The notes: generated from the sequence alone by a model not told the origin. DNA of 64,000 bases from an uncultured beta proteobacterium (GCA_903828665.1 CAIKMZ010000060.1:1-64000); one strand, 5' to 3'. Positions 36,582-48,141 are shown, counted from the first letter of the stretch. Numbers and translations: made by a program.

Positions 36582-37331
36582 GTGAGCTCGAAGAAACCTG
36601 TACGCCTGTCGAACGCTGAATCACCACTGTCCATCGTGAACACGGGCTCAGCCTTTGCACCGGTTCCGGTCCCGGAATATCTGCAGAAGACCTACTGGTG
36701 GGCCTACGTCCACCCGAATGCGGTTCGCGTTTTTGAACGCCAATGGCTGGTCAACCTGATCTTGTGGGGCAACTTTGCTCGCCTGCGCGACGCAGCCCTG
36801 GACGAACTGGGCACGGTCATCAACGGCAAGATCTTGCAGGTGGCATGCGTCTACGGCAACTTCACTGAACATGTCGTCAAGCGCTTGGGGCCGCAGGGGC
36901 ATCTGGATGTGATCGACGTTGCGCCGGTCCAGATCACGAATCTGCACGCCAAACTCAAGGATGCGCGCCAGGTCACGGTGCAGCGCCAGGACTCCACCGA
37001 CCTGCAGTTTGCGGACGCCAGCCGTGATGCCGTCGTGGTGTTCTTTCTGCTGCATGAGCAACCGGCGGATGTGCGGCAAAGGACGATCGCCGAAGCCCTG
37101 CGTGTCACGAAACCGGGCGGCAAAGTCATCTTCGTGGACTACCACCGTCCTGTGGCCGTCAATCCGTTTCGTTACATCATGGTGCCGATCCTGACCACGC
37201 TGGAACCGTTCGCCATGGACATCTGGCGCAACGAAATCACGGACTGGCTGCCGGCAGGTCTTGCAGTGGCCAAGGTGGAGAAGCAGACCTACTTCGGCGG
37301 CCTGTACCAGAAGGTCGTCATCACGCGGTGA
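36582..37331 (+). CDS. rquA: Rhodoquinone biosynthesis methyltransferase-like protein RquA
   Basis: The 249-residue protein has a UbiE-like SAM fold but shows the RquA pattern: YLQKTYWWAYVHPNAVRVFE, then LVNLILWGNFARLRD, and an altered motif I (LQVACVYGNFTEHV) in place of the canonical D-x-G-x-G. RquA is known to replace the 2-methoxy group of ubiquinone by an amino group, giving rhodoquinone. The start is GTG at 36582. The position right after frdABCD fits, because fumarate reductase needs a low-potential quinol such as rhodoquinol. Confidence 0.83.
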   Translation: MSSKKPVRLSNAESPLSIVNTGSAFAPVPVPEYLQKTYWWAYVHPNAVRVFERQWLVNLILWGNFARLRDAALDELGTVINGKILQVACVYGNFTEHVVKRLGPQGHLDVIDVAPVQITNLHAKLKDARQVTVQRQDSTDLQFADASRDAVVVFFLLHEQPADVRQRTIAEALRVTKPGGKVIFVDYHRPVAVNPFRYIMVPILTTLEPFAMDIWRNEITDWLPAGLAVAKVEKQTYFGGLYQKVVITR

Positions 37332-37344
37332 GCGTGGGCCCGAC

Positions 37345-37521
37345 TCAGGCGATGCGCTCCAGGATCAGCACGGCAAAGAATCCAAAGCCGGCAATCAGGA
37401 CCCATTTGAGCGTGAGCAATCCGTAGCGCTTGAAGCGCGGTTGCCCGGTGGCGGTGTAGAAGACAAAGGACACCACGGCGCCCAGCAGCAGCAGCAGAAT
37501 CAGCCAGCGAAACAGCAGCAT
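37345..37521 (-). CDS. Small two-segment membrane protein after lpxC
   Basis: This 58-residue frame reads MLLFRWLILLLLLGAVVSFV, then a short polar link with GQPRFKRYG, then TLKWVLIAGFGFFAVLILER, i.e. two membrane segments. A GAAGGGAAA ribosome site precedes the ATG at 37521, and it lies 17 bases after lpxC on the same strand, so it is likely co-transcribed with the division cluster. Function unknown. Stop at 37345 is 14 bases from the convergent rquA stop. Confidence 0.68.
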   Translation of the reverse strand: MLLFRWLILLLLLGAVVSFVFYTATGQPRFKRYGLLTLKWVLIAGFGFFAVLILERIA

Positions 37522-37538
37522 CGTTTCCCTTCTATGGG

Positions 37539-38462
37539 CTACCAGGCCGGCGCCAGTTGCGCAAACCCGCGTGGCGCGAGTTTCTCGTTTTCAAAACTCA
37601 CAATCTCCCACGCATCGGTGCGCAGCAGCAATTCGCGCAACAGCTTGTTGTTGAGCGCGTGGCCCGAGCGGAAGGCGCTGTAGCTGGCCAGCAGCGGTTT
37701 GCCGATCAGATAGAGGTCGCCCATCGCATCAAGAATCTTGTGCTTGACGAATTCGTCGTCGTAGCGCAAGCCGTCGGAATTGAGCACCTTGTAATCGTCC
37801 ATCACGATCGCATTGTCCAGGCCGCCGCCGAGCGCCAGCCCGTTGGCGCGCATCATTTCCACATCCTTGGTGAAGCCAAAGGTGCGTGCACGGGCGATGT
37901 CTTTCGCATAGGAACCTGTGCTCATGTCGAAGCAGACGCGCTGCCCGGTGACATCGACCGCAGGATGGTCGAAGTCAATCTCGAAACTGAGCTTGTAGCC
38001 GTGATAAGGCTCGAGCCGAGCCCACTTTTCTTGGGCACCCTGGCCTTCACGCACCTCCACCGGCCGCGTCACGCGGATGAAGCGCCGCGGTGCATCCTGC
38101 ATCACGATGCCGGCACTTTGCAGGAGGAAGACAAACGACGCGGCGGAGCCATCCAGAATCGGCATCTCCTCGCCGTTGATGTCCACGTACATGTTGTCCA
38201 CACCGAGCCCGGCACAGGCCGACATCAGATGCTCGACCGTATGCACCTTGGCGTTCCCGCTGCACAAGGTGGACGCGAGCCGCGTATCCGACACCGCCTC
38301 GGCCGACACCACGATGTCCACCGGCTCGGGCAGATCAACGCGCCGAAACACGATGCCGGTATCGGGCTGGGCTGGCCGCAGCGTCAACTCGACGCGCTGG
38401 CCGCTGTGCAGCCCGACGCCAACGGCGTGGGTCAGGGATTTGAGAGTTCGTTGTTGCAGCAC
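37539..38462 (-). CDS. lpxC: UDP-3-O-acyl-N-acetylglucosamine deacetylase
   Basis: The 307-residue zinc enzyme catalyses the committed step of lipid A synthesis. It has the zinc site [17 protein letters not shown] and a second zinc ligand region with [14 protein letters not shown]. It begins with GTG at 38462 (QQRTLKSL, like E. coli KQRTLK). Twelve bases after ftsZ; last large gene of the cluster. Confidence 0.95.
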   Translation of the reverse strand: MLQQRTLKSLTHAVGVGLHSGQRVELTLRPAQPDTGIVFRRVDLPEPVDIVVSAEAVSDTRLASTLCSGNAKVHTVEHLMSACAGLGVDNMYVDINGEEMPILDGSAASFVFLLQSAGIVMQDAPRRFIRVTRPVEVREGQGAQEKWARLEPYHGYKLSFEIDFDHPAVDVTGQRVCFDMSTGSYAKDIARARTFGFTKDVEMMRANGLALGGGLDNAIVMDDYKVLNSDGLRYDDEFVKHKILDAMGDLYLIGKPLLASYSAFRSGHALNNKLLRELLLRTDAWEIVSFENEKLAPRGFAQLAPAW

Positions 38463-38474
38463 GCGCTTATTTTA

Positions 38475-39734
38475 CTAATCAGCCTGCTTGCGCAGGAACG
38501 CCGGTATTTCGAAGTCATCCATCCCGCCGGAAGCCAGCGCGTCGACCTTGGCCGCGGCCTGCGTGCGGTCGCGCGTGCGCCATACGCTGGGCGTGGCCAT
38601 CGATCCGTAGTCAGGCTGGGCGCGACCCATCGGCGCATTGGCCATCATGCTGGTTGGCTGCACCCCGCTCAACGGCGACTCCAGCGTCGGGATCTGGAAC
38701 GACACATCGTGGGTTCCCGTGCGGACCTGCACCTGCGGCGCGCTTTGCGTCACGATCAGTTTGGGACGCGAACCCTGGCGGCTCAAGCCGGTGGCCACCA
38801 CGGTGACACGGATCTGATCATTCAGGCTGTCGTCGTACGCGGTACCGTAAATCACGTGCGCATCGGGTGAAGCGTAAGCGCGGATCGTGTTCATCGCGAG
38901 TTTGGACTCGCTGAGCTTGAGCGATCCCTTGGCCGCCGTGATCAGGACCAGCACGCCTTTGGCGCCCGAGAGATCGATGCCTTCGAGCAGCGGGCAGGCC
39001 ACGGCCTGTTCCGCCGCAATGCGCGCCCGGTCCGGTCCGGCTGCCACGGCCGTGCCCATCATGGCCTTGCCCGGCTCACCCATCACGGTGCGAACGTCTT
39101 CAAAGTCGACATTGACGTGACCGGGCACGTTGATGATTTCGGCGATGCCGCCAACCGCGTTCTTGAGCACGTCGTTGGCATGGGCAAAGGCCTGGTCCTG
39201 CGTCACATCATCACCGAGCACTTCGAGCAGCTTCTCGTTGAGAATCACGATCAGCGAGTCAACATTGGCCTCCAGTTCCGTCAGCCCGGCATCGGCATTG
39301 CTCATGCGCCGGTTGCCTTCAAACTCGAAGGGCTTGGTGACCACACCGACCGTCAGAATGCCCATCTCGCGCGCCACCCGTGCGATCACCGGCGCGGCGC
39401 CGGTCCCCGTGCCGCCACCCATGCCCGCCGTGATGAACAGCATGTGCGCCCCAGCGATCGCGCTGCGGATTTCCTCCTCCGCCATTTCCGCCGCTTCGCG
39501 GCCGCGCTCGGGCTTGCTGCCGGCACCCAGACCGCTGCTGCCGAGCTGGATCGTGCGATGGGCGGCACTGCGGCTCAAAGCCTGCGCATCGGTATTGGCA
39601 CATACGAATTCAACGCCCTGCACCGCCGTGTCGATCATGTGCGTCACAGCGTTGCCGCCGCCGCCGCCAACACCGATCACCTTGATCTGCGTGCCCTGGT
39701 TGAACGCGATTTCTTCAATCATTTCGATGGCCAT
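38475..39734 (-). CDS. ftsZ: Cell division protein FtsZ
   Basis: The 419-residue tubulin-like GTPase forms the Z ring. It has the G-box GMGGGTGTGAAP, the N-terminal KVIGVGGGGGNAV and a conserved C-terminal peptide (DDFEIPAFLRKQAD) that binds FtsA and ZipA. An AGGAGA ribosome site precedes the ATG at 39734. The 152-base gap to ftsA leaves room for an own promoter, with TTGAAC and CTTAAT 18 bases apart within it. Confidence 0.96.
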   Translation of the reverse strand: MAIEMIEEIAFNQGTQIKVIGVGGGGGNAVTHMIDTAVQGVEFVCANTDAQALSRSAAHRTIQLGSSGLGAGSKPERGREAAEMAEEEIRSAIAGAHMLFITAGMGGGTGTGAAPVIARVAREMGILTVGVVTKPFEFEGNRRMSNADAGLTELEANVDSLIVILNEKLLEVLGDDVTQDQAFAHANDVLKNAVGGIAEIINVPGHVNVDFEDVRTVMGEPGKAMMGTAVAAGPDRARIAAEQAVACPLLEGIDLSGAKGVLVLITAAKGSLKLSESKLAMNTIRAYASPDAHVIYGTAYDDSLNDQIRVTVVATGLSRQGSRPKLIVTQSAPQVQVRTGTHDVSFQIPTLESPLSGVQPTSMMANAPMGRAQPDYGSMATPSVWRTRDRTQAAAKVDALASGGMDDFEIPAFLRKQAD

Positions 39735-39886
39735 TTTTTTTCTCCTGGAGTTTCAATTAAGTTGACAGTTGCCGTATTGGTTCAAATTTGTTCTTTTGTC
39801 GCGCACTAGGAGGGCGGATCCGTGCATCGCCATCGCCAATGCAGGCAGCGCAGCAGACACGGCGATGAGCGTGCGGATTTCATGGG

Positions 39887-41116
39887 TCAGAAATTCCCTA
39901 CCAGCCAGTCCTTGACCTGGCTGAAGGCCGTCTTCATGGAGCCGTTCTTCTGCGCCACCTTGAAGCCGCGCATGCGCGCCAGCCGCGCTTCTTCCAGCAG
40001 GCCCATGACGGTGGCGGCACGCGGTTGCGCCACCATGTCGGACAGGGCGCCGCTGTATTTTGGAAAGCCGCGCCGCACCGGCTTGAGAAAGATGTCTTCG
40101 CCCAGTTCCACCATGCCCGGCATGATGCAACTGCCGCCGGTGAGCACGATGCCGCTGGAGAGCATCTCCTCGAAGCCGGACTCGCGCATGACCTGGTGCA
40201 CCAATGAAAAGATCTCCTCGACCCGCGGCTCGATGACGCCGGCCAGCGCCTGCCGGCTGAGCATGCGCGGACCGCGGTCACCCAGGCCCGGCACTTCGAC
40301 CTGGGACTCGGGGTCGGCCAACAGCTGCTTGGCATAGCCGCTCTCGACCTTGATGTCCTCGGCGTCCTTGGTCGGCGTGCGCAGCGCCATCGCGATGTCG
40401 CTGGTGATCAGGTCGCCGGCGATCGGGATGACGGAGGTATGGCGAATGGCGCCGTTGGTGAAGATCGCCACGTCGGTGGTGCCGGCCCCGATGTCGACCA
40501 GGGCCACGCCGAGTTCGCGCTCGTCTTCGGTCAGCACCGACAGGCTGCTGGCCAGCGGGTTGAGCATCAGCTTTTCGACTTCCAGGCCGCAGCGGCGCAC
40601 GCACTTGATGATGTTCTCAGCCGCGCTCTGGGCACCGGTCACGATGTGCACCTTGGCCTCGAGCCGGATGCCGCTCATGCCGATCGGCTCCTTCACATCC
40701 TGGCCGTCGATCACGAACTCCTGCGGCTCCACCAGCAGCAAGCGCTGGTCGGTCGAGATGTTGATGGCCTTGGCCGTTTCGACCACGCGCGCCACATCGG
40801 CGGCGCTGACTTCGCGGTCCTTGATGGCGACCATGCCGCTCGAATTGAAGCCCCGGATGTGGCTGCCGGTGATGCCGGTGTAAACCCGCGTGATCTTGCA
40901 GTCGGCCATCAGTTCGGCTTCCTTGAGCGCCTGCTGAATGCTCTGCACGGTGGTTTCGATGTTCACCACGACGCCGCGCTTGAGTCCATTGCTCGGCGCA
41001 ATGCCCAGACCGGCCAGTTTGAGCTCTCCCCCGGGCAGCACTTCGGCCACGACCACCATCACCTTGGCGGTGCCAATGTCCAGCGCTACGACCAGATCTT
41101 TGTATTCTTTCGCCAT
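39887..41116 (-). CDS. ftsA: Cell division protein FtsA
   Basis: The 409-residue actin-like protein tethers FtsZ to the membrane. It has the phosphate loops VVALDIGTAKV and VDIGAGTTDVAIF, the SHUB-type 1C domain and a C-terminal amphipathic tail (AFSQVKDWLVGNF). It starts at ATG 41116, 44 bases after ftsQ. Confidence 0.95.
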   Translation of the reverse strand: MAKEYKDLVVALDIGTAKVMVVVAEVLPGGELKLAGLGIAPSNGLKRGVVVNIETTVQSIQQALKEAELMADCKITRVYTGITGSHIRGFNSSGMVAIKDREVSAADVARVVETAKAINISTDQRLLLVEPQEFVIDGQDVKEPIGMSGIRLEAKVHIVTGAQSAAENIIKCVRRCGLEVEKLMLNPLASSLSVLTEDERELGVALVDIGAGTTDVAIFTNGAIRHTSVIPIAGDLITSDIAMALRTPTKDAEDIKVESGYAKQLLADPESQVEVPGLGDRGPRMLSRQALAGVIEPRVEEIFSLVHQVMRESGFEEMLSSGIVLTGGSCIMPGMVELGEDIFLKPVRRGFPKYSGALSDMVAQPRAATVMGLLEEARLARMRGFKVAQKNGSMKTAFSQVKDWLVGNF

Positions 41117-41160
41117 ATGTTCACCTGTTGCTTGTGTTGCCGCTAATACGCCTGTTACCG

Positions 41161-41946
41161 TTATTTCTTCTGTCCACTCACCGCGCCGGTCGTGACCCCG
41201 CGCAGGCGGATGGCATAGCCATCCTCATGACGCAGGTCCGCCGTCTCCAGCGCCTCGGGCGTCCTGCCGTAGCGCGATGTCACCTGCGTCAGCGTCTTGA
41301 GGAAGCGCTGCGTGCGCTCCAGCACCTCGGCCACCGAGCCGCCCCCGAGTTCCAGCGTGGCGCCGGTGTCGAGCTGAACCCGCCAACCGCCGCGCCCGCT
41401 CAGCTCGAGTTGCTCCAGGGCCATGTCCATGCCAGCGAACAAGGGCTGCAGCGTCTGATACATCGCCAGCACCGCTGCGCCCTGACCATCGGGTCCGTTC
41501 AATCGCGGCAGGTCTGCCTGTTCGACCTCGTCCACATTGGCTTCAAACACTTCGCCGAAGTTGTTGAGCAGGCGCGAATCGCCTTCCACCCCCCAATAGG
41601 CGAACGGCTTGTGCTCCTGCAACACGATCTTCAGACGATTCGGAAACTCGCGCCGCACGACGGCCTTGCGCACCCACGGCAAGGCCTCGAAAGCCTGTCG
41701 TGCGCGATCAAGGTCCATGGTGAAGAAGGTGCCGCTCAGTTGCGACGCCACATTGGCGCGCACGGTCACTGCATTGCTGTGCGTCACCTCACCCGTCACT
41801 GCGATCGCGCGCACCGCGAACACCGGCTGGCGCAAGACCCACAGCGCGAGCATGCCGACCAGCAACAACGCAAACAGCACGAACAGGGCGGACGCCGTCA
41901 GGTTCATGAGCTTCACGTCGACCGGTTGCGGCAGGCTCTTTGTCAT
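41161..41946 (-). CDS. ftsQ: Cell division protein FtsQ
   Basis: The 261-residue protein has a short cytoplasmic start, one membrane segment ([19 protein letters not shown]), a POTRA domain ([14 protein letters not shown]) and a beta domain. It scaffolds FtsB and FtsL at the divisome. ATG 41946 overlaps the ddl stop by 4 bases. Confidence 0.92.
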   Translation of the reverse strand: MTKSLPQPVDVKLMNLTASALFVLFALLLVGMLALWVLRQPVFAVRAIAVTGEVTHSNAVTVRANVASQLSGTFFTMDLDRARQAFEALPWVRKAVVRREFPNRLKIVLQEHKPFAYWGVEGDSRLLNNFGEVFEANVDEVEQADLPRLNGPDGQGAAVLAMYQTLQPLFAGMDMALEQLELSGRGGWRVQLDTGATLELGGGSVAEVLERTQRFLKTLTQVTSRYGRTPEALETADLRHEDGYAIRLRGVTTGAVSGQKK

Positions 41947-42911
41947 CCGGTCACCTCGGCTTGATCAACGCCATAGTCCAGCGCCGCATGCTGCAACACC
42001 GCCAGGCACAGCGCCGGATAATCGATGCCCGCTGCCTTGGCCGCCATCGGCACCAGCGAGTGCCCGGTCATGCCGGGCGAGGTGTTGATCTCGAGCAGGT
42101 ACGGTTGTCGCGTGGTCGCGTCGATCATCACGTCGGCACGGGCCCAGCCGCGGCAACCCAGCACACGGTAGGCATCAAGCACCAGCGCCTGGATGCGCGC
42201 TTCCTCGCCGGCGGGCAGACCGCAGGGCACCAGATACTGCGTGGTGTCGGTAAAGTACTTGTTCTGGTAGTCGTAATTGCCTTCCAGCGCCACGATGCGG
42301 ATCACCGGCAGCGCGCGCGCCGCGGCACCCGTGCCCAGCACGGCAATCGTCACTTCGTCGCCCTGGATGAACTGTTCGCACAGCACCTCGGGGTCACATC
42401 CGCACGCCAGTTCATACGCGCCAGCACACTGCGCCAAGGCGGTCACCTTGCTCAGACCGATGGTGGAACCTTCACGCGCCGGCTTCACAATCATCGGGCT
42501 GCCTAGTTTCGCAAAGGCCTGTTCGGTCGCAACCGCGCTGTCAACCTGCTGCCAGGCCGGCGTTGCCAGACCCTCGGCGCGCCAGATGCGCTTGGTCATG
42601 ACCTTGTCGATGGCAATGCTCGACGCCATGACACCGGAGCCGGTATAGGGCATGCCGAGCAACTCGAGCGCGCCCTGCACCGTGCCGTCTTCGCCAAAGC
42701 GGCCATGCAGCGCGATGAAGCAGCGCGCAAAGCCGTCGCGCTTGAGTTCCGCCAGGTCGCGCTGGGACGGATCAAAGGCATGGGCATCCACGCCCTTGGC
42801 GCGCAAGGCCTGCAGCACGCCCTGCCCCGACATTAGCGAGATTTCGCGCTCCGCCGACGCGCCGCCCATGAGGACCGCCACCTTTCCGAAACCAGTATCT
42901 GTTGCGCTCAT
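41943..42911 (-). CDS. ddl: D-alanine--D-alanine ligase
   Basis: The 322-residue ATP-grasp enzyme makes D-Ala-D-Ala for the peptidoglycan pentapeptide. It has [19 protein letters not shown] at the start, the [16 protein letters not shown] motif, and the metal-binding [17 protein letters not shown] region near the end. The ATG at 42911 overlaps the murC stop by 4 bases and gives the usual DdlB length. Confidence 0.95.
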   Translation of the reverse strand: MSATDTGFGKVAVLMGGASAEREISLMSGQGVLQALRAKGVDAHAFDPSQRDLAELKRDGFARCFIALHGRFGEDGTVQGALELLGMPYTGSGVMASSIAIDKVMTKRIWRAEGLATPAWQQVDSAVATEQAFAKLGSPMIVKPAREGSTIGLSKVTALAQCAGAYELACGCDPEVLCEQFIQGDEVTIAVLGTGAAARALPVIRIVALEGNYDYQNKYFTDTTQYLVPCGLPAGEEARIQALVLDAYRVLGCRGWARADVMIDATTRQPYLLEINTSPGMTGHSLVPMAAKAAGIDYPALCLAVLQHAALDYGVDQAEVTG

Positions 42912-44341
42912 AAACCCCGCACCTCCTGCTTCGATGGCGCCATGGTCTGCGCCAGTTCCAGCACCTTGGCCGGCACGGCGCCGATCGAACCGGCCCCCAT
43001 GCACAGCACCACATCACCGGCACGCGCCGTCTCCAGGATCACCTGCGCCATCGTCTCGATGCGATCGACAAAGACCGGCTCGATGCGGCCCGCCACGCGC
43101 AAGGCACGCGCCAGGCTGCGGCCGTCGGCCGCGACGATCGGCGCCTCGCCAGCGGCGTAGACCTCGGACAACAGGACGCAATCGGCTTGCGCGATCACGT
43201 TGACAAAATCCTCGAAGCAATCGCGCGTGCGGGTGTAACGGTGCGGCTGGAAGGCCAGCACCAGACGCCGGCTAGCAAAGGCGCCGCGCGCGGCCGCCAG
43301 CGTCGCTGCCATCTCCACCGGGTGGTGGCCGTAGTCGTCGATCAGCGTGAAGGTGCCGCCCTCGCGCGCCATCACTTCGCCGTAACGCTGGAAGCGCCGT
43401 CCGACACCCTTGAAGCCGGCCAGCGCCCTTTGCACGGCGCCATCTTCCACGCCGAGTTCCACCGCCACCGTGATCGCCGCCAGGGCGTTGAGCACGTTGT
43501 GGCGTCCCGGCAGGTTCAGCACCACGTCCAGGTCCGGCAACACGACGCCGTTGCGGCGCTGAACGGTGAAGTGCATTTGCCCCTCCACCGCCCGCACATT
43601 CACCGCGCGCACCTGCGAATCCTCGTCGAAGCCGTAGCTCGTGATCGGGCAGGTCACCTGCGCCACGATATCGCGCACGGCAGCATCTTCCGTGCAAAGA
43701 ATGGCCGTTCCATAGAAGGGCATGCGGTGCAGGAAATCGACAAAGGCCTGCTTGAGGCGGCCGAAGTCGTGACCGTAAGTCTCCATATGGTCGGCGTCGA
43801 TATTCGTGACCACCGCCATCACCGGCAGCAGGTTCAGGAACGATGCATCCGACTCGTCTGCCTCGACCACGATGTAGTCGCCCTGACCGAGCCGGGCATT
43901 CGCACCCGCGCTGTTGAGGCGCCCGCCGATGACAAAAGTGGGATCGAGCCCGCCTTCGGCCAGCACGCTGGCGACCAGGCTGGTGGTCGTCGTCTTGCCG
44001 TGCGTGCCGGCGATCGCAATGCCCTGCTTGAGACGCATGAGCTCGGCCAGCATCAGGGCGCGCGGCACCACCGGAATGCGCTTCTCGCGTGCCGCCACGA
44101 CCTCGGGGTTGTCGGCCTTGACCGCGGTCGAGGTCACAACGGCGTCGGCGTCGGCCACGTTGCTCGCAGCATGTCCGACAAAAGTCTGCAGACCCAGCGC
44201 CGCCAGCCGTTTCAGGGTCGCGCTGTCGCTCAGGTCCGAGCCGCTGATCGTGTAGCCCAGATTGAACAGGATTTCGGCAATGCCCGACATGCCGACACCA
44301 CCGATGCCGACAAAATGGATGCGACGAATGGCGTGTTTCAT
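42908..44341 (-). CDS. murC: UDP-N-acetylmuramate--L-alanine ligase
   Basis: The 477-residue ligase adds L-Ala to UDP-MurNAc. It has the [15 protein letters not shown] start, the P-loop [12 protein letters not shown], the [13 protein letters not shown] segment and the C-terminal [13 protein letters not shown] motif. Overlaps murG and ddl by 4 bases on either side. Confidence 0.96.
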   Translation of the reverse strand: MKHAIRRIHFVGIGGVGMSGIAEILFNLGYTISGSDLSDSATLKRLAALGLQTFVGHAASNVADADAVVTSTAVKADNPEVVAAREKRIPVVPRALMLAELMRLKQGIAIAGTHGKTTTTSLVASVLAEGGLDPTFVIGGRLNSAGANARLGQGDYIVVEADESDASFLNLLPVMAVVTNIDADHMETYGHDFGRLKQAFVDFLHRMPFYGTAILCTEDAAVRDIVAQVTCPITSYGFDEDSQVRAVNVRAVEGQMHFTVQRRNGVVLPDLDVVLNLPGRHNVLNALAAITVAVELGVEDGAVQRALAGFKGVGRRFQRYGEVMAREGGTFTLIDDYGHHPVEMAATLAAARGAFASRRLVLAFQPHRYTRTRDCFEDFVNVIAQADCVLLSEVYAAGEAPIVAADGRSLARALRVAGRIEPVFVDRIETMAQVILETARAGDVVLCMGAGSIGAVPAKVLELAQTMAPSKQEVRGL

Positions 44342-45417
44342 GCGGTCAACTCCTCGCAGGCGCGCACGATTTCTCGGCTCGCCCCGGTTTTTTCAAGCGT
44401 TCGGGCCTGCTGCGCACACTGCAGCAGCGCGTCGCGCCCGGTCTTGCGCAGCCAGTCGGCCAGCCAGGCCGGGCTGAGCTGCGACTGCGGCACGAGCCAG
44501 CCAGCCCCATGTGCCAGCAGAAAGCGCGCGTTGCCGGTCTGATGGTCGTCGACTGCGAACGGGAACGGGACGAACAGGGCCGCCGCACCGACTGCGGCAA
44601 TCTCGGTGACGGTACTGGCACCGGCGCGGCAGATCACCAGATCGGCATCGGCAAAGGCCTGCGCGGTATCGTCGATGAAGGGCGTCAGTTGCGCCGCCAC
44701 ACCGGCGGCGGCGTAGTTGGCACGCAGCGCATCGATCTGCGCCGCGCCGCTCTGGTGTGTCACGACGGGCCGCTCCTGTGCCGGCATCAGCGCCAGCGCC
44801 TGCGGCACGATGTCGTTGAGGGCGCGCGCGCCCAGACTGCCACCCACCACCAGCAGGCGCAGCGGCCCGCTGCGAGCGGCAAAACGCGTCGCCGGTTCGG
44901 GTACGCCGATGAAGGCGCTGCGCAGCGGATTGCCGACCCAGATACCGTTCTTGATCACATCCGGGAAGGCCGTAAAGATCCGCGTCGCTACCTTGGCCAG
45001 CAGTTTGTTGGCCATGCCGGCGACCGAATTTTGCTCGTGCAGGATCAGCGGCTTGCGCAGCAGCACCGTCATCAGGCCGGCCGGGAACGTGATGTAGCCG
45101 CCCAGTCCGAGCACCACATCGGGCCTGACCCGGCGCAGCACCTGCAGGCTTTGCCAGCACGCGTGCAACAAACGCCAGGGCAGCCCGAGAAGCGAGCGCA
45201 TGCCTTTGCCGCGCACACCCGAGAAATCGACCGCCTCGAACGCAAAGCCCTGCGGCGGCACCAGACGGCTCTCCATGCTGGCATGCGCGGCGCTGCCCGC
45301 GCCACCGAGCCAGTGCACGCACCAGCCGCTGTCCCGCAGCGCCTGCGCCACTGCCAGCCCCGGGAAGATATGGCCGCCCGTGCCCCCTGCCATCACCAGT
45401 GCAACACGCTGGTTCAT
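44338..45417 (-). CDS. murG: Lipid II synthase (GlcNAc transferase) MurG
   Basis: The 359-residue GT28 enzyme adds GlcNAc to lipid I. It has [15 protein letters not shown] at the N-terminus, GGYITFPAG, and [11 protein letters not shown] and [15 protein letters not shown] in the donor half. Membrane-associated on the cytoplasmic side. Confidence 0.96.
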   Translation of the reverse strand: MNQRVALVMAGGTGGHIFPGLAVAQALRDSGWCVHWLGGAGSAAHASMESRLVPPQGFAFEAVDFSGVRGKGMRSLLGLPWRLLHACWQSLQVLRRVRPDVVLGLGGYITFPAGLMTVLLRKPLILHEQNSVAGMANKLLAKVATRIFTAFPDVIKNGIWVGNPLRSAFIGVPEPATRFAARSGPLRLLVVGGSLGARALNDIVPQALALMPAQERPVVTHQSGAAQIDALRANYAAAGVAAQLTPFIDDTAQAFADADLVICRAGASTVTEIAAVGAAALFVPFPFAVDDHQTGNARFLLAHGAGWLVPQSQLSPAWLADWLRKTGRDALLQCAQQARTLEKTGASREIVRACEELTA

Positions 45418-46589
45418 ACGCGTCCTCCGCGCATCATCAGGCGGTTCTCGAAGTCGATGCGCAGCACGACGGCGACGGCGACCAGGTTCACGATGATTGC
45501 GGAACCGCCGTAGCTCATCAACGGCAGCGTCAAGCCCTTGGTCGGCAAGGCGCCGAGATTGACGCCCATGTTGATGAAGGCCTGAAAGCCCATCCAGATG
45601 CCGACCCCTTGCGACACCAGTCCGGCAAAGACCCGGTCCAGCGCGATCGACTGGCGCCCGATGTGCATCATGCGTCGCGTCAACCAGAGAAACAGGCCGA
45701 TCACGCAGACGACGCCGACCAGTCCGAATTCCTCGCCGATCACCGCCAGCAGAAAATCGGTGTGTGCCTCGGGCAGCCAGTGCAGTTTCTCGACGCTGCC
45801 GCCCAGGCCGACACCGAAGATCTCGCCGCGCCCGATGGCGATCAACGAGTGCGTCAACTGATAACCCTTGGCCAGCGCGTTCTTCTCGCTCCAGGGATCG
45901 AGGTAGGAAAAGATGCGCTCGCGCCGCCAGTCGCTCAGAGCAATCATCAAGCCGAACGCCACCAGCAAGACCGCAATGAGCAGAGCAACCACGCGCACAT
46001 TGACGCCACCCAGGAACAGGATGCCCATGGCGATCACGGCGATCACCATGAAGGCGCCCATGTCAGGCTCGGCCAGCAGCAGCACGCCAACCAGCGCCAC
46101 GGCGATGCCCATCGGCGCGACGGCACGCAGAAAGCTCTCCTTGACCTCCATCTTGCGCACCATGTAATCGGCGGCGTACAGCAGCACCGAGAACTTGACC
46201 AGCTCGGACGGCTGAAAGCTCAGGGGCCCGAGTGAGATCCAGCGCCGCGCGCCATAGACCACCTTGCCCAGATGCGGAATCAACACGGCCGCCAGCAACA
46301 CCAGCGACGCGATGAACAGCCACGGCGCCGCCTTTTCCCATCGCGCAACCGGAACCTGGAACGCGAGCAGCGCCGCGACAAAAGACATCGCCAGCCACAT
46401 GATGTGGCGCGTCAGGAAATAGGTGTGCGTGTACTTGGCGAAACGCGGGTTTTCCGGCATCGCGATCGATGCCGAGTAGACCATCACCATGCCCCAGGCC
46501 AGCAAGGCCACGGTGACCCACAGCAGCGCCTGATCGAAACCGACAACCCGCGACGGGGCATTGCTGGAATTGGCAATCTGCGTGCTCAC
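45414..46589 (-). CDS. ftsW: Septal peptidoglycan glycosyltransferase FtsW
   Basis: The 391-residue SEDS protein has about ten membrane segments, the [19 protein letters not shown] motif and the C-terminal [12 protein letters not shown]. It works with FtsI at the septum. The start is GTG at 46589, overlapping murD by 4 bases. Confidence 0.95.
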   Translation of the reverse strand: MSTQIANSSNAPSRVVGFDQALLWVTVALLAWGMVMVYSASIAMPENPRFAKYTHTYFLTRHIMWLAMSFVAALLAFQVPVARWEKAAPWLFIASLVLLAAVLIPHLGKVVYGARRWISLGPLSFQPSELVKFSVLLYAADYMVRKMEVKESFLRAVAPMGIAVALVGVLLLAEPDMGAFMVIAVIAMGILFLGGVNVRVVALLIAVLLVAFGLMIALSDWRRERIFSYLDPWSEKNALAKGYQLTHSLIAIGRGEIFGVGLGGSVEKLHWLPEAHTDFLLAVIGEEFGLVGVVCVIGLFLWLTRRMMHIGRQSIALDRVFAGLVSQGVGIWMGFQAFINMGVNLGALPTKGLTLPLMSYGGSAIIVNLVAVAVVLRIDFENRLMMRGGRV

Positions 46590-48139
46590 AGCGCGCCCTC
46601 CAGAGTCACACCAGCGGCATTGGCGAGATCACGGACGGCTTGGCAAAACATCTGCGCCCGATGCTCGTAGTTGTCGAACATATCAAAGCTCGCGCAGGCC
46701 GGCGACATCAGCACCGCATCACCGGCCTGCGCCAGTTCGTGCCCTGCCGCCACCGCCTGCGCCATCGTTGCCGCATCCACCAACGTGATGCCCGTGGACT
46801 GCAGCGCGGCGCGAATCGGCGGCGCATCGCGCCCGATCAGCACCACGGCGCGCGCGTGGCGCATCACCGGCGCCGCCAGTGGCGAGAAATCCTGGCCCTT
46901 GCCCTCGCCACCGAGGATCACAACGATCTTGCGCTCCAGCCCCAGCCCGATGAGCGCAGCCACGGTCGCGCCGACGTTGGTGCCCTTGCTGTCATCAAAG
47001 AATTCGACCCCGTTGAAGCTGCCGATCAGTTCAACCCGATGCGGCTCGCCGCGGTATTCGCGCAGGCCATACAGCATCGGGCCCAGCGCGCAGTCGGCGG
47101 CAGAGGCCAGCGCCAGCGCGGCCAGCGCATTGACGGCGTTGTGGCGGCCGCGGATGCGCAGCGCGTCGGCCGGCATCAGGCGCTGCAGGTGCAGTTCCTG
47201 ATTATCGGTGTTGTTGCGCTTCTTGATCGTCTCGTCGGCCTCCAGCGCACGCACCAGCCAGACCATGCCATTGACCTCTTCGAGACCGAAGTCGCCGGGA
47301 CGCGCCGGCAAGTCGGCGCCGAAGGTAAGGTGCGCGCGCAGCTTGGGTGGCAGCACCCTGGCCCGCGACGCGCGCTGCGCCACAGCCGGCGCAGCGGACA
47401 CCGCCGGACGCAGCATGGCCATCACCAGCGGATCTTCGCGATTGAGCAGCATCAGGGCGTGCTGGCCGAAGACACGTGCCTTGGCGCCGATATAGGCCTG
47501 CATCGAGCCATGCCAGTCAAGGTGATCCTGCGTGATGTTGAGCACCACGGCGGCGCTGGGTTCGAAGCCGTTGTCGCCGTCGAGCTGGAAGCTCGAGAGT
47601 TCGATCACCCAGACCTCGGGTAGTACGCCGGCATCAAGGCAAGCCGACAGGGTGTCGAGCAGGGTGGGACCGATATTGCCGGCCACCATCACGCGCTTGC
47701 CGGCGCGGCTGACCAGTTGGCCGGTCAGCGCTGTCACGGTCGTCTTGCCATTGGTGCCGGTCACGGCCAGCACCTTGGGCGTGTACTCGCGCGCAGTGCG
47801 CAACTCGGCGAGCGCCTGCGAGAACAGCGCCAGTTCGCCGCCCATCGGGATGCCGGCCGATTGCGCTGCCGCGGCAACCGGGGCGAGGTCAGCCGGTGCC
47901 AGACCCGGGCTCTTGAATACGGCATGCGCTGCGGCGCCATCGATCAGGCTGGCGTCCAGCGGACCGCTGATGAAACGCGCAAGCGGCAACTCTTTCTGCA
48001 ATGCGGCCAGCTGCGGCGGTGCGTTGCGCGTGTCGGCCACCGTGACCTGCGCGCCGCAACGCACGCACCAGCGCGCCATCGCCAGGCCGGACGCACCGAG
48101 GCCCAGAATCAGAACGTGTTGGTCTTTCAGATGTTCCAC
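46586..48139 (-). CDS. murD: UDP-N-acetylmuramoyl-L-alanine--D-glutamate ligase
   Basis: The 517-residue ligase adds D-Glu. It has [17 protein letters not shown], the P-loop [15 protein letters not shown], and [13 protein letters not shown]. It is about 70 residues longer than E. coli MurD because of an extra segment in the central domain (around [11 protein letters not shown] to NNTDNQELH), as commonly seen in Comamonadaceae-type proteins. The GTG at 48139 is chosen, 2 bases after the mraY stop; longer readings overlap mraY and are not real. Confidence 0.92.
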   Translation of the reverse strand: MEHLKDQHVLILGLGASGLAMARWCVRCGAQVTVADTRNAPPQLAALQKELPLARFISGPLDASLIDGAAAHAVFKSPGLAPADLAPVAAAAQSAGIPMGGELALFSQALAELRTAREYTPKVLAVTGTNGKTTVTALTGQLVSRAGKRVMVAGNIGPTLLDTLSACLDAGVLPEVWVIELSSFQLDGDNGFEPSAAVVLNITQDHLDWHGSMQAYIGAKARVFGQHALMLLNREDPLVMAMLRPAVSAAPAVAQRASRARVLPPKLRAHLTFGADLPARPGDFGLEEVNGMVWLVRALEADETIKKRNNTDNQELHLQRLMPADALRIRGRHNAVNALAALALASAADCALGPMLYGLREYRGEPHRVELIGSFNGVEFFDDSKGTNVGATVAALIGLGLERKIVVILGGEGKGQDFSPLAAPVMRHARAVVLIGRDAPPIRAALQSTGITLVDAATMAQAVAAGHELAQAGDAVLMSPACASFDMFDNYEHRAQMFCQAVRDLANAAGVTLEGAL

Positions 48140-48141
48140 GG

